The position numbers were made by a program, and so were the translations under genes. From Przewalskia tangutica (Eukaryota; Streptophyta; Magnoliopsida; Solanales; Solanaceae): DNA of 64,000 nt. The notes beneath the pieces are model-generated. The model made no database searches. It was not told where the DNA came from and saw nothing but the letters and a program-made list of their open reading frames with translations. Each line of letters opens with the position of its first letter. Within the stretch, counting starts at the first letter, position 1. The DNA lies in assembly GCA_029844215.1 (NCBI GenBank), contig CM056736.1, positions 21,327,501 to 21,391,500 on the forward strand, written 5' to 3'. Below, piece after piece: positions 12,067-22,823 of this stretch.

Positions 12067-13250
12067 CATGCGTTCAAAAGCCATTGTTTTTCCACCGTAA
12101 CAGTAAGATTTGCCTCTTTCCTCGCCATCTTATATAGTTCCCTATTCCTCCACTTCTCTACCTCATCATTGCATTCTACCAATTTCTCATACGCCACTTT
12201 CTTCACTTCCACCTTCTCTTGGACTTTACCATTCCACCACCAGTCCCCTCTATTCCCACCACGGCTACCCCTCGAGACCCCAAGTATTTCACTAGCTACC
12301 TCTCGAATGTAACTAGCCATCTTGTCCCACATACCGGTCTCATTCCCACTACACCCACCAAGCCCCATTGGCCAACAACCTGTCCCCTATCTCTTTTGCA
12401 CTAGCCATGGTCAAACTCCCCCATTTGATTCTTAACCCGTCATCTGCAACCCTCATCTTCTTCTCCATCTTGATTTCCAAATCCATCACCAGAAGCTTAT
12501 GTTAGGTTGTAAGATCCTCATTCGAAATAACTTTGCAGTTTTTACAAAGATATCTGTCAACCTTCCGAAGGAGTAAAAAATCTATTTGAGTCTTAGCCAC
12601 CGAACTATGAAAAGTCACCAAGTGTTCCTCCTTCTTCAGGAACCTCGAATTGGTTATAAACATCCCACAAGCTCTAGCAAATTCTAAAAGTGAGACGTCT
12701 CCCCCATTTCTATCCCCGAACCCAAAGTCTCTATGCACATCGTTATAACCCCCTAGAAGTGACCCAATATGTCCATTGAAGTCTCCTCCTACATATAACT
12801 TCTCAGTGGGTGGTATACCACCCACCACCTTATCTAAATCCTCCCAAAAGTGCCTTTTTTCCTCCCCGTCCAAGCATGCCTGAGACGCGTAAGCACTAAT
12901 AATGTTCATAGTAAGCCCTCCAACTACCAACTTAATCGTCATCATCTTGTCATTGACCCTCATAACCTCTACCACTTGATCCATTAGCTTGTTGTCTACT
13001 AAAATGTCTACCCCATTCATATACCTCGACCTACCTGAGAACCATAACTTATACCCGTCCATAGCCTTAGCCTAAGGTCCTACCCATTTGGTTTCCTGGA
13101 CACATGTTATATAACCCTCATCTTCTTAAGAATCTTAACTAGTTTTATGGACTTCCCCATTAAGGTCCCAATGTTTCAAGACCCTATTCTCAGCCTAGCA
13201 TCTGTCTTACCCCACTTACCCTCTCTAACCCTCACCCCCATCTCCGATCG
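12067..13250 (-). pseudogene. RTE-type LINE, endonuclease and linker region (non-LTR retrotransposon fragment)
   Basis: Minus-strand reading from about 13230 gives an apurinic endonuclease N-terminus with stops (RLRIGSWNIGTLMGKS). From 13062 a 186-residue open stretch holds the endonuclease body: motifs GVDILVDNKL, NIISAYASQA, GGDFNGHIGS and TQIDFLLLR. From 12368 a further piece (GDWWWNGKVQEKVEVKKVAY) is the linker before reverse transcriptase. These phrases are typical of plant RTE LINE proteins, often mislabelled craniofacial development protein 2-like. A one-base shift is needed near 12090 to read on into AFERM. The reading then stops at 12066 where LTR-X was inserted. The reverse transcriptase lies outside the window or is lost. 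Confidence 0.85.
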
Positions 13251-13900
13251 AGAACATGATCCTAGTCTACCATCAGTTACCAAAGTCACTAAAGCAAATA
13301 TAAAATAATAAACTACTCAAACGTTTACCCTAAAACATGAAGGGATCAAAGTGAAAACACAAGTTAATAAAATTCTAAAGGCAAATAAATCACTACGCCA
13401 AGAATGCTATAAATAAAGGCAATAAAGATAAATGCAAGAAGTAAAGTCACAGATCAATGTAGTGAAGTGACAAAATTTAACAACAAGAATAAGGATAAAG
13501 AAATAGATACGGGCAACCAGAGGTACTGTTCACCGGGATTCTCACCAAAAATTTAGGTACCTGAAAAATAGCAAAACATTTACAGAGAAATATAGAAGTA
13601 TTGTCCGACGAAGTCACCTCCGGCCAGATCTGGCAATGGAGAACAAGAACATAGAGGGGCAGTGTCGATGGAAGGAGGTGCTCTAGTCATGGTGTTAGTG
13701 GTAGTGGTGTTTCTGTCGGAGTTTACTCCGGGTTCATGGTGGTTGCAAAGCAGTGAGGTGGCAGTGCTCCGACGGAGAGTGGCAAAGAGGGAGAGCAGTG
13801 AAAAGGTTGTGTAGTGGTGTAGTTGCGGTGGTTGCCGGAGATGACTTTCCGGAGAAGAGGAGCAATATTTTTAAATGACCTTTAGTGGGACTTTTTGATC
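13251..13900 (-). other. Probable 5' UTR of the RTE LINE
   Basis: Directly upstream of the endonuclease. The minus strand reads from a C/A-rich, CACC-repeating segment (about 13860-13600, cctccttccatcgacactg style) into gatcatgttctcgatcggagatgg, a phrase I associate with leaders of this LINE class. No long frame is open. The exact 5' end is uncertain, possibly near 13949. Confidence 0.5.
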
Positions 13901-13949
13901 TTTTGTGGTGACTTTAGTCGCACAAAAAAATTTGAGTTTTTTTATAGTG

Positions 13950-14500
13950 AATGGACTATTTGGCTAGACCCTGGAATAGTTTGAGCAAAAAGGCCATATC
14001 GGGTATTAAGCCCAAACATGGACCAATCAAATTCCTAATGGCTAGGTATAGTGTCCAGTTCACCTTAAAACTTTTGACTTAAGGTTACAAATATTGTCAA
14101 TGACGTTCTATAAGTTGTCAAGGGAATTTTGGGAACTGCAAAGACATATTTGAGACAACCAAATTATAATACCTCGAACTGCAAACAAGCCTTAAACACC
14201 ATTTTGAAAATACAAACAAGCCCAATGGCTAGGGTTGCCTCATCTTAAGCCTTTGTTGTGATGTTTGTTTCAAGTTGTGTTATCCGTTTCATGTCAATGC
14301 TTCAACCTTAACTAACTAGCATACTCCTCGCGCATCTCGTATATATTTGAGTTTTGTATATGTGCATTCCCACCTAGGAATGGCTAAGGACACACTCGCT
14401 CATGATGGCCACTAAGCATCTGTCAAGCTCACAAACTCCAATTCTCGTACTAGCTTGTCACTTGTCCTCATTCATACCTATATATAGCGAGTGTGGTGTA
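13950..14500. other. Unassigned spacer between LINE and Copia-1
   Basis: About 550 bp with no open frame of note and no repeat I can name. It should contain the 3' UTR and LTR of Copia-1 if those survive, but I cannot find a clear polypurine tract or TG...CA boundary. A second copy of this LTR is not available for comparison because the 5' end of Copia-1 was deleted. Confidence 0.4.
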
Positions 14501-14509
14501 TTCCATGTC

Positions 14510-15141
14510 TAAGTAGTGCAACACTTTAAGTCCTTCGCCTATGTTATGCATGAAAGTGTTTGATTTCGTGTATCGGCGATCTAATAGTCTGACGGGACAT
14601 GTAAGACACGTACTTGTCCACGAGCAACCTTTTCATGGACAGAGTGAATATCCATCTCAATATATTTAGTGCGCTGATGTTGAATCAGATTTCCGGAGAG
14701 ATATACCGCACTTACATTATCACAATAAACCAATGTAGCCTTCTAAATAGAACAATGGAGCTCCAAAAGAAGGTTTCGTAGTAAACAAGACTCAGAAACT
14801 ACATTGGCAACTCCTCGGTACTCGGCTTCGGCACTGGACCTTAACAAGGTATCCTGTCGTTTTAAGGACCAAGAGATCAAATTGTAACCAAGAAAGACAC
14901 AATAACCAAACGTGGAGCGTCTGGTATCCGGACATCCACCCCAATCTGCATCCGTGTAAGAAATGAGAGTGGTTGTCGGAGATGGATATAAATGCAAGCC
15001 ATGATCGAGAGTGCCCTGAATATAGCACACAATATGCTTGAGAGCATGCATGTGATCCTCCATTGGGTTATGCATGAATAAACAAATTTGTTGCACAACA
15101 TAAGATATGCCGGGTCTCATGAAAGTAAGATATTGCAGGGC
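14510..15141 (-). pseudogene. Copia-1 RNase H domain
   Basis: Follows the RT in the same frame after one in-frame TGA (15136-15138). It begins LQYLTFMRPGISYVVQQ and continues with YTDADWGGCPDTRRST (catalytic Asp region), SWSLKRQDT and RSSAEAEYRGVANV (catalytic Glu). After another stop near 14750 the reading continues LVYCDNVSAVYLS and KYIEMDIHSVHEK, then decays at about 14510. This is the normal C-terminal domain of copia Pol, which removes the RNA template. It is inactivated by several stops. Confidence 0.9.
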
Positions 15142-15739
15142 TCATTCAAGGCTGTGATAATGTGATGGATCATCATGTGGTGTGCTAGAAGTAGCACTCA
15201 ACTTCGGTTTAGTATCAATCGGTGTGGAAGAAGGCTTACAAAAGGACATGACAGCCCGTTCAATGATCTCTTCTACATACTTTCTCTGTGACAAAAATAG
15301 ACCACCCGCATGACATGTTACAGTTATTCCCAAGAAATAACTCAATGGCCCTAGATATTTCATAGAAAATTCTGAGCTAAGAAGAGACATGGTAGACTTG
15401 CGAAGAGCATTAGAGGAAGCAATTAAAATAATATCATCCACATATAAAATAATGTAAGTCATATCATTACCGTGATGGTATATGAAGAGAGAATGATCAG
15501 ACTTGTTGTTAGAAAACCCAATAGTAGAAACATAATATGCAAACCTCTTGTACCATGCCCGAGGAGCTTTCTTGAGCCCATACAAAGATTTCTTCAGTAA
15601 GCATACATGATTAGGATAAATGGGGTCTCTGTAACCCATGGGTTGATACATGTACACAATTTCTTTGAGTTCGCCAAGTAAGAATGCATTTTTAATATCA
15701 AGCTGATGTAGAAGTCATGCCTTAGAGAGAGCTAGACTT
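15142..15739 (-). pseudogene. Copia-1 reverse transcriptase, C-terminal half
   Basis: 171 open codons from 15657 plus upstream reading to the Gypsy B insertion point. It starts with LHQLDIKNAFLLGELKEIVY (a stop, TGA, sits just before it), then CLLKKSLYGLKKAPRAWYKR, and the intact catalytic box ILYVDDIILIASS with YVDD at about 15433-15444. It then runs through YFLGITVTCHAGGLFLSQRK. The first part of RT lies at 25413 and above, on the other side of Gypsy B. Copia order and wording are clear. Confidence 0.93.
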
Positions 15740-15744
15740 AGTAT

Positions 15745-18352
15745 TGTCACGACCCAGGCAGACGGGCGCGACACAGTGCCCTAATTGACACTTTATCTTG
15801 ACACATCATTTAATCTGACTAATACCCAAAACCACATAAAAGCCTCGTGAAAATAAGTTGCTGACTTATAACGTATATATATCAAAGGAAACATGCCTCC
15901 TGAGGAGTCACAGCAATTCAACATAACAACATAGGCAAGCCGACAAGACTGTCTCTATACATGGGACTATCCAAGATAAACAACAACTGGCACATGTCTT
16001 GCGTTACGCATATATAACCCACAATTGTCTACAGACCTCTAAGAGTACGATAATGAAATATGACGGGATAGGGCTCCGTCGTGCCCCTAAATATACATAA
16101 GTCAAAAATAAGGTTCTTGTACCAAAACGACTAAGCTCTGAATCAATGGAGCTCTCCAAACAGCTGAACATGAGTCCTAGACTGGAGGATCACCAAACTG
16201 AGTACATGTACCTGCAGGCATGAAACGCAGCCCCTCGGAAAAAGGGGGTCAGAACAAAATAATGTACTGAATATGTAAAACATGAAGTACTGTAAATAAG
16301 ATCATAATTGGCCAAGATATGTCAGAAGACTATCAATACAACTGTGCTTTATGAAGTGAGAGTCAAATGTGCCTTATAAAAATGAGAGTCATATCAAAAT
16401 CAGGGATGCCTGCCCATGGAATCATCTTGTCTATATGCATTGTCGGCCCTCTAGAGAGGGACTCGGTGAAATCATCATATATATATACATTGTCGGCCCT
16501 TTAGTGAGGGAATCAGTGGAATCATCATATCTATATACATTGTCGGCCATTTGGTGAGGGACTTGGTGGAATCATCATATCTATATACATTGTCGGCCCT
16601 TTAGTGAGGGACTCGGTGGAATGATATAATCACATCAGCACGAATAGAATATCATGAGTAACTTTATACATATTAAATCATCACTTGACTCTCAGTGGAA
16701 TAAATGAAAGGCACTATCATAGCATATATCATTTTAAATCAACATTTGGAAAATCAGGGCACTTATCATATCATGTATCATTAGGAGTCAGGATTCAATA
16801 GAATTATGTACGTCTGTCGTACTTTCATTTGTATAAATCATGCCAAAAGAAAGAAAGGATAGTTTCACATATCTTTTAGTCGAACTAGCCAACTCAATAT
16901 CAGAATATGTCTCGTCTAGTACTTTAACCTATAATAATGGTAATACGTTCGTCAATTCTATGATTACTAGCATACTTTATATCGAATGACGACTTCCTAT
17001 TCTATAAAAATTCGGGCAGCACTTCCCCTATTTATATGCAAATTCACAACTTCCAAACAAAGCTAACAATACTAATAAGAAGATACAACTTCAAGATATA
17101 ACCAATATAATCCCAAACACTCCATAAAACAGTTTATAATCCAACAACACCGAGAGTGCAATGTAACACCTTCTTATGCTTTAATTCCTTTAAGACACTT
17201 AGTAGTATTTACCATATCGCATATATAAGTTCATAACTTATATTTCCATTATTATAACTCTACCAAAACCGCCCTAAAAATGCGACACAACATGTCCAAT
17301 AATTTCTTAAAATCCAATTAAAGTCTTAAAATCTAATTCACATCCCAACAATTCCATAAGAACAACTACAACCTTAAATATCAAAATTTTCTCTCAACTT
17401 TCAACATTCAATTAGCGACGATAATAACAATAACACAATCGAATTTAATATATACAAAAACAGTCCGAAAATCAGCTACAACATCCACAAATCGCATGCA
17501 TTGTCTTAAGTTCCAAGTTCTCTTTATCAAGAGTTTATCCTTTAACTACAACATCATTTAATCTTTCAAATACTCAATGAAAAGATAAATTTTTACCTTA
17601 AAATGAAGTCCAAAACAATCCCAATTTTCGGCCACTGCCCTCCATCGATTTGCACCATTTTTTCTCACTTTTTCAACTCCAAAACGACATGGATGAATCC
17701 TACAATGTTAATCCATCATTCCTTATGTTTTTCTTCCTTAAACTTCAACTTAAAATCTGGAAATTCTTTCTCCTAAATTCGCCGTGATGTGACGATTTGC
17801 CATTTGTTTGTGGAGTTTTTGGCCTAGAACTTGTAGAGGAACTTTAATCTTGGAAAATATGAAGTTAAAATCTTCAATTTTTGTGTGAGAAAGGGGAGGG
17901 GATCGGCTAGAGAGGAGGAGAGAAGAGAGGGAGTGTGTTTGAAAAAGGAAATGTGTGAATATAGAAGATGAAGGGTTAATATGTTTTTAAGCCCAAATCT
18001 GAAAATTCTTATTACACTTTGGTCCCTAATTGTATAATTAACTTAATCCCTCAAGTAGTAATTAAATAAATCTTAAACCCCACTTCTTTTAAATTCCAAA
18101 AATTTCGTAAGGTCACGTATTCTTAATGTCATAATTCTTATATAATACGTGACTAATCCATAATGGAATATATATAACTATCATAATAAGTTTCCAACGT
18201 CACACTCGTAGTAACCAAAATTTTCCGGAATCACGTCCTCTTGTATACTAATTTCCTTATTAGCATATGTAAGTATACTTTATATCCAATATTCGAATCT
18301 TACTTTCTTAATGACGTTCTTAATTATCGCCTTAAACTTATGAGGTGTAACA
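15745..18352 (-). repeat. Gypsy B 3' LTR
   Basis: 2,608 bp. It contains four 50-bp tandem units (about 16441-16620) and retains about 85 bp near 17225-17320 that is deleted from the other LTR. No gene is seen; AT-rich. Confidence 0.95.
16425..16622. repeat. 50-bp minisatellite, four units, in Gypsy B 3' LTR
   Basis: The core tgtcggcc recurs exactly every 50 bp (16441, 16491, 16541, 16591), each followed by ...gtgagggactcggtgga and atcatcatatctatatacat with small differences. The same array is at 23585-23765 in the other LTR, so it was present at insertion. It may lie in the U3/promoter half. Confidence 0.92.
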
Positions 18353-18367
18353 TCCTTCCCCCCTTAG
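18353..18367 (-). other. Gypsy B polypurine tract
   Basis: The minus strand reads CTAAGGGGGGAAGGA, directly before the LTR start. Plus-strand priming site. Confidence 0.85.
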
Positions 18368-18534
18368 AAACATTCATCCTCGAATGTTCATAATAGGTTT
18401 CATGCTATAAAAATTTCGGCAGAGTCTCCTTTACAACTATGTCTATCCACCTATATTCAGCACCCAACAGATGTCTCACAAGGCTATAATATAACACACA
18501 TGCAATTCATCAATTACTATAAGAAAATAAGGGA

Positions 18535-19058
18535 TCAAGTTGAATTACATGTAGGCCTAGGGAACAATTGAGGATACTTCTTCTTCATATCATCTTCTGC
18601 TTCCCAAGTCATTTCCTCCATATTGTTGTTCCGCCACAATACCTTGACGGAAGCCACATACTTTGTCCGTAATCTCCTGATCTGGCGATCAAGTATGGCT
18701 ATGGGACTCTCCTCATACGACAACTCTTCTGTCACATGGACATTATCTATTGGGAAGACTCTAGAAGGATCACCGATACACTTACGTAGCATCGACACAT
18801 AAAAAACTGGGTGTACCGCTTCCAAATCAGATGGTAGATCCAACTCATAGGCAACCTTTCCTATCCTACGAGTGATCTGGTAAGGTCCAATGTACTTTGG
18901 GCTAAGCTTCCCTTTCTTACTAAACCCCATCACACCCTTCATGGGTGATACCTTCAAGAATACCCAATCACCCATCTGAAACTCTAAGTGTCGACATCGA
19001 TTATCTGCATATGATTTCTGTCGACTCTAGGCTGCCAATAATCTCTCCTGAATAGCTT
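18535..19058 (-). pseudogene. Gypsy B integrase C-terminus with chromodomain
   Basis: 146 open codons from 18975, extended upstream to about 19058 with one stop (AIQERLLAA, stop, SRQKSYADNRCRHLEFQ). The body reads GDWVFLKVSPMKGVM, then KLSPKYIGPYQITRRIGK, then AVHPVFYVSMLRKCI, the usual integrase tail. The last 50 residues (SPIAILDRQIRRL...SVKVLWRNNNMEEMTWEAED) match the short chromodomain carried by chromoviruses, which is thought to guide integration to heterochromatin. The reading breaks abruptly at about 19058, where LINE sequence begins. This is the only gypsy protein left in the element. Confidence 0.9.
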
Positions 19059-22000
19059 AACTTATAAGAACTGCTCTTCCTCCATAAGATAACAATCTTC
19101 CTTTCCAGTTTTGCAGTTTATTCTTTACCTTCTTGATCAACTCATTGTAGTATATCTTTTTTTTCCTTGAATGAAATGTTGGACATCCCAAATAAGTTAA
19201 TGGAAACTGTCCTCTTACGAAACCAGTGATGTGTTCTACCTCCTATACCAAATTAAATTCTACCTTATGATACATGTAGAAGGCACTCTTTCTCCTATTA
19301 ATATGTTGACCAGATATAGCCTCATACTTCTAAAGAATATTCATGATTATTTTTAAAGATTGCTTATCAGCAGAAGCAAAGGTAATTGGGTCATCTGCAT
19401 AATGCAAGATGATTGATATTATGGCTCCATTTTGGCATCCCATAACCTACATAACTACTTTTTTCAAACACTGCATTTAGAGCTCTAGACAGATCTTCTG
19501 CCGCTATGACAAATAAAGCTGGTGACAGGTGATCATCCTGCTTGACTCCTCTGGTTGATTATAGCTTTCCCATTAAACGGTATGGAATACCATTATTGGC
19601 AATGAGTCTCCAAATCATGTCAATGAACTTACCCACAAGGCCCATTTTTCAAAAAACTTTAACTAAGTACAACCATGAAACTCTATCATATGCCTTAGAC
19701 ATATCTAATTTAATCACTATATTTGCTAGTTTTCCTCTCTTTCTGGTGTTTGTGGCCATCTCCTGAGTTAAAAGCACATTTTTAATGATGCTCATTTCCT
19801 TCACAGATCCTGCTTGGTTAGCAGAAATCAAATCAGAAAAGACTTCTACTAATCTGGCATGTACTACCCTTGAAATCACCTTCTTAATAAAATTGTTCAG
19901 AATTATGGGCTCAGTAGCTGCGTAATTCTGCACTAATTATTTCTTAGGTACTAACACAAGATTTTTGTGAGTAATATATTTGGGGAGAGTATGCCCTTGG
20001 AAAATGCAGTGACCATATTGAACACATCAGCACCTATGATATTCTAACATGATTGATAAAATGAACATGAAAAACCATCCAGGCATCTCACAAAGAGTTC
20101 CATCTCTTCTCTGATTTACCATTACTAGATCATGAGCAACTAACTCTCCACTTCTTGATCAATGTGTAAATTGCTTGATATGAGACTTCACTGCTTCATC
20201 CACAATTTGATCCTTATTATCAATCCACTCCCCATCTGAATTTGAATTCTTTTAATCTGTAGTTTTTTTTCTTTCTGCCATTTACTAGCTTATGGAAGAA
20301 TCTTGTATTCCTGTCACCGTCTATAAATCAGTCTATGCCAGACTTTTGCCTCTAGTATTCTTCTTCAAAGTGCAAATACCTCTTTATCTCAGCCTGAGTT
20401 TGATGAAGAAGACATCTATTTATGACAGAAGGTTATTCTTCAAATAAGTCCTCTTAAATTCTCACAATCTCCTCCCTGATGATTAATTGCTTGAAGATGT
20501 TGCCATACGTTGTTCCACTCCACTCTAGCATCTGTTTTAGCTTCTTTAATTTATATTTTACATTAACGAAAGGTAATCATTCTCCCAATTGGACCGACTC
20601 AGTCTAACAATTTCCTCAAAAAATTCATGTTTAGTCCAAAATTTAAGAAAATTAAATGACATGAAATGTACTTCTGCATCAATCTCAAAGTAATACAGTA
20701 AATGGGTATGATCTGAGCCTGTTCTTGCAAGATGTCCAACTTTTATGAGCCCAAACCAGTTCTGCACTTTATCATTCACTAGCATTCAATCCAAAGATAC
20801 AATCAGCCACACTCTACCATTCCACCTTGTAAATGGACTCCCTTTGAAAGATACTTATTCTAGTTCACAAGAGTTTACAAAAAAAAAATACAAGGTCTTC
20901 AATATCTTATGGTTGTATAGGGATACCACCTATTTTCTCTTCTTCATTCATCACCATATTGAAATTCCCTCCTATCAACCAAGTATCTATCATGTTATAT
21001 GCTAGGTGATAAATACTATTTCACAATTCTATTCTTTCTGTCTTATCACATTTGACATAAACCAATGTAGTAGTCATGTGTTGATTTAGTTCCTGAAAGA
21101 ATAAACTCAAAGTGACTTGCTGCTCTATATCCATCAATATATCCACCTCAATATTATCTGCTATAAAAGAAAAAACCATATCTTTCCATTATAATTTATG
21201 TTGGCATAAGACATGCCCAATATTCTCATATACTACTGCATATGCCTTGACTGCTGAAAAGGCTCTATAAGAGCTATTAAGAAAAACATGTGATGCCTAT
21301 TTAACATTTTAAGCGTGTGAAAGGCATTTTGTGTCCTGACTGATTTGATGTTCTAAATATCGGACTCCATCATCAGTATTTATTGGATTTTTGCATTAAC
21401 ATTCTTTGGTAACACCCTAGTAGGTTGTTTTTTTTTCAATTGACACGGATTTGCCACCCTTCTTGTGATCTTTATTGTTGGATTTGAACTTAGGAGATAC
21501 ACTTACCTTCTTGACATTCTACGCTAAGGATTTCTCTTTAGCCTCTTCTAAGTTAATATTCTCCTTTCCAATATTCAAATTGACAACACTGTGAGACACC
21601 AAATCATGCAGTACTTTGTTAGGTGATCTTCTCTTAACCACAATCCCAGGTTGTGTACTTGAGCTACCGATGACTAAGGCATTATAAGTCATCTATAATT
21701 CTTCCCCTAACACATCTCTAACACTATCCATCACCTCCTCATTGTCTTCTGGAATGACATGACTATTATGACCTTCTACCAATAGCTCTTTTTCAATATC
21801 AACTATTAGATCATGAATCTGCTCATCCTTCAAAACTTGATCTTCTTCTATAAAATTTTGCCTATCACTCACTGCAGCATCAATATGATCAATATGTAAG
21901 AATGGTTCAACACCTTTGTCATAGCCCTCATTTCCTAATGTATCATCACCCACTGTAGCATCTTGATTATCACTCGTAGGTAATTTAATATTACTTGAAT

Positions 22001-22400
22001 TTAGCCCAACTCACACAAAAGTAATGCTATCTTCCAGTTCCCTGATACCTTGAACTTTACAAACCTTATGACCTTCACTTGTCTCAACACTAAGACAATT
22101 CTCCTTTGGTGATGATTCCGCATTACTATCTTCTTCTTTTCCCCTTTGAACTACCTCTTGATCTTTGTTAATAACATCTTCCTGCTCTTCTACATCTATT
22201 CTATCATCCCATGATTTTGTAGGGGAAACCACAAAAAATTGCAGCTCTCCATAACTAGTAGTTGACCCAACCATCATCAAACTATTACCATAAGTACCCC
22301 CATTGACCAATATCTAATTCTAGAGTCTTTACTCAATACTTGTCTATGAAGAACCAACCTTTACCTTATTCACCGAACCAACACATATCCTACTAATCAT
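19059..22400 (-). pseudogene. L1-type LINE fragment inside Gypsy B
   Basis: Read on the minus strand from high to low: acidic, low-complexity pieces (22310-22011 and 21953-21693) that suit the end of ORF1 or the start of ORF2. Then comes an endonuclease end (about 20785-20560: MLVNDKVQNWFGLIKVGHLA, ARTGSDHTHLL, FWTKHEFFEEIV). Then reverse transcriptase (19933-19649: IILNNFIKKVISRVVHARL, SANQAGSVKE, KLDMSKAYDRVSW) and the catalytic YADD at about 19390-19401 (LHYADDPITFAS). It stops at about 19060 in the phrase GGRAVLIS, well before the normal LINE 3' end. No poly-A, RNase H or 3' UTR follows. Many stops and shifts are present. Confidence 0.88.
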
Positions 22401-22806
22401 GTGATTTGTTTCTCTGCCCTTTTGGCCAACTCCAAGGTCATTACACTAGTAATCATAGAGCTTCTCACGTTTTAACCTTTATATACCATGCCTACAAATC
22501 TTGCCGACTGGAGTACAATCTCAGGCGTAGACTGGGCACGGGCCCTAGTAATTCTCCGGATCTGACTAGTATCACCTGCTACTTATTTGCCCTTCTGGGC
22601 AGCTGTCTCTTTCTTCGGACTGTAAACACAATATTCTGTCAGAGAGGTATTATCCTAATAACATAGCTCTATCGCACGATCTTAGAGTAAGAAGGATAGA
22701 AACCAATCCTAAATGTCCGGCAGCCTCCTGCGTATAAGTATGGTGCACAACATATCCATATACAAAACTCTACTAGACAGGGTCTGTAGACATTTCGAGA
22801 ACGAAC
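22401..22806 (-). other. Gypsy B leader and possible gag start
   Basis: About 22660-22806 is homologous to the Gypsy A leader. At about 22500-22630 a minus-strand frame with two stops reads TSQIRRITRARAQSTPEIV, similar in style to basic N-termini of gypsy Gag. This assignment is weak. No other gene is seen. Confidence 0.5.
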
Positions 22807-22819
22807 TGCTCTGATACCA
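22807..22819 (-). other. Gypsy B primer binding site (initiator tRNA-Met type)
   Basis: The minus strand reads TGGTATCAGAGCA, four bases from the 5' LTR, as in Gypsy A. Confidence 0.9.
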
Positions 22820-22823
22820 CTTT

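Noticed and set aside
12110..12404. Open frames on the + strand rich in Ser, Pro and His
   Set aside because: They are antisense to the LINE coding sequence, which has clear domain motifs on the minus strand.
13391..13949. A possible small CACTA element: CACTA at 13391, TAGTG ending at 13949, AAT on both sides
   Set aside because: Only five terminal bases match as inverted repeats, and the 3-bp direct repeat is easily random. Most of the interval reads as LINE 5' UTR continuous with the endonuclease.
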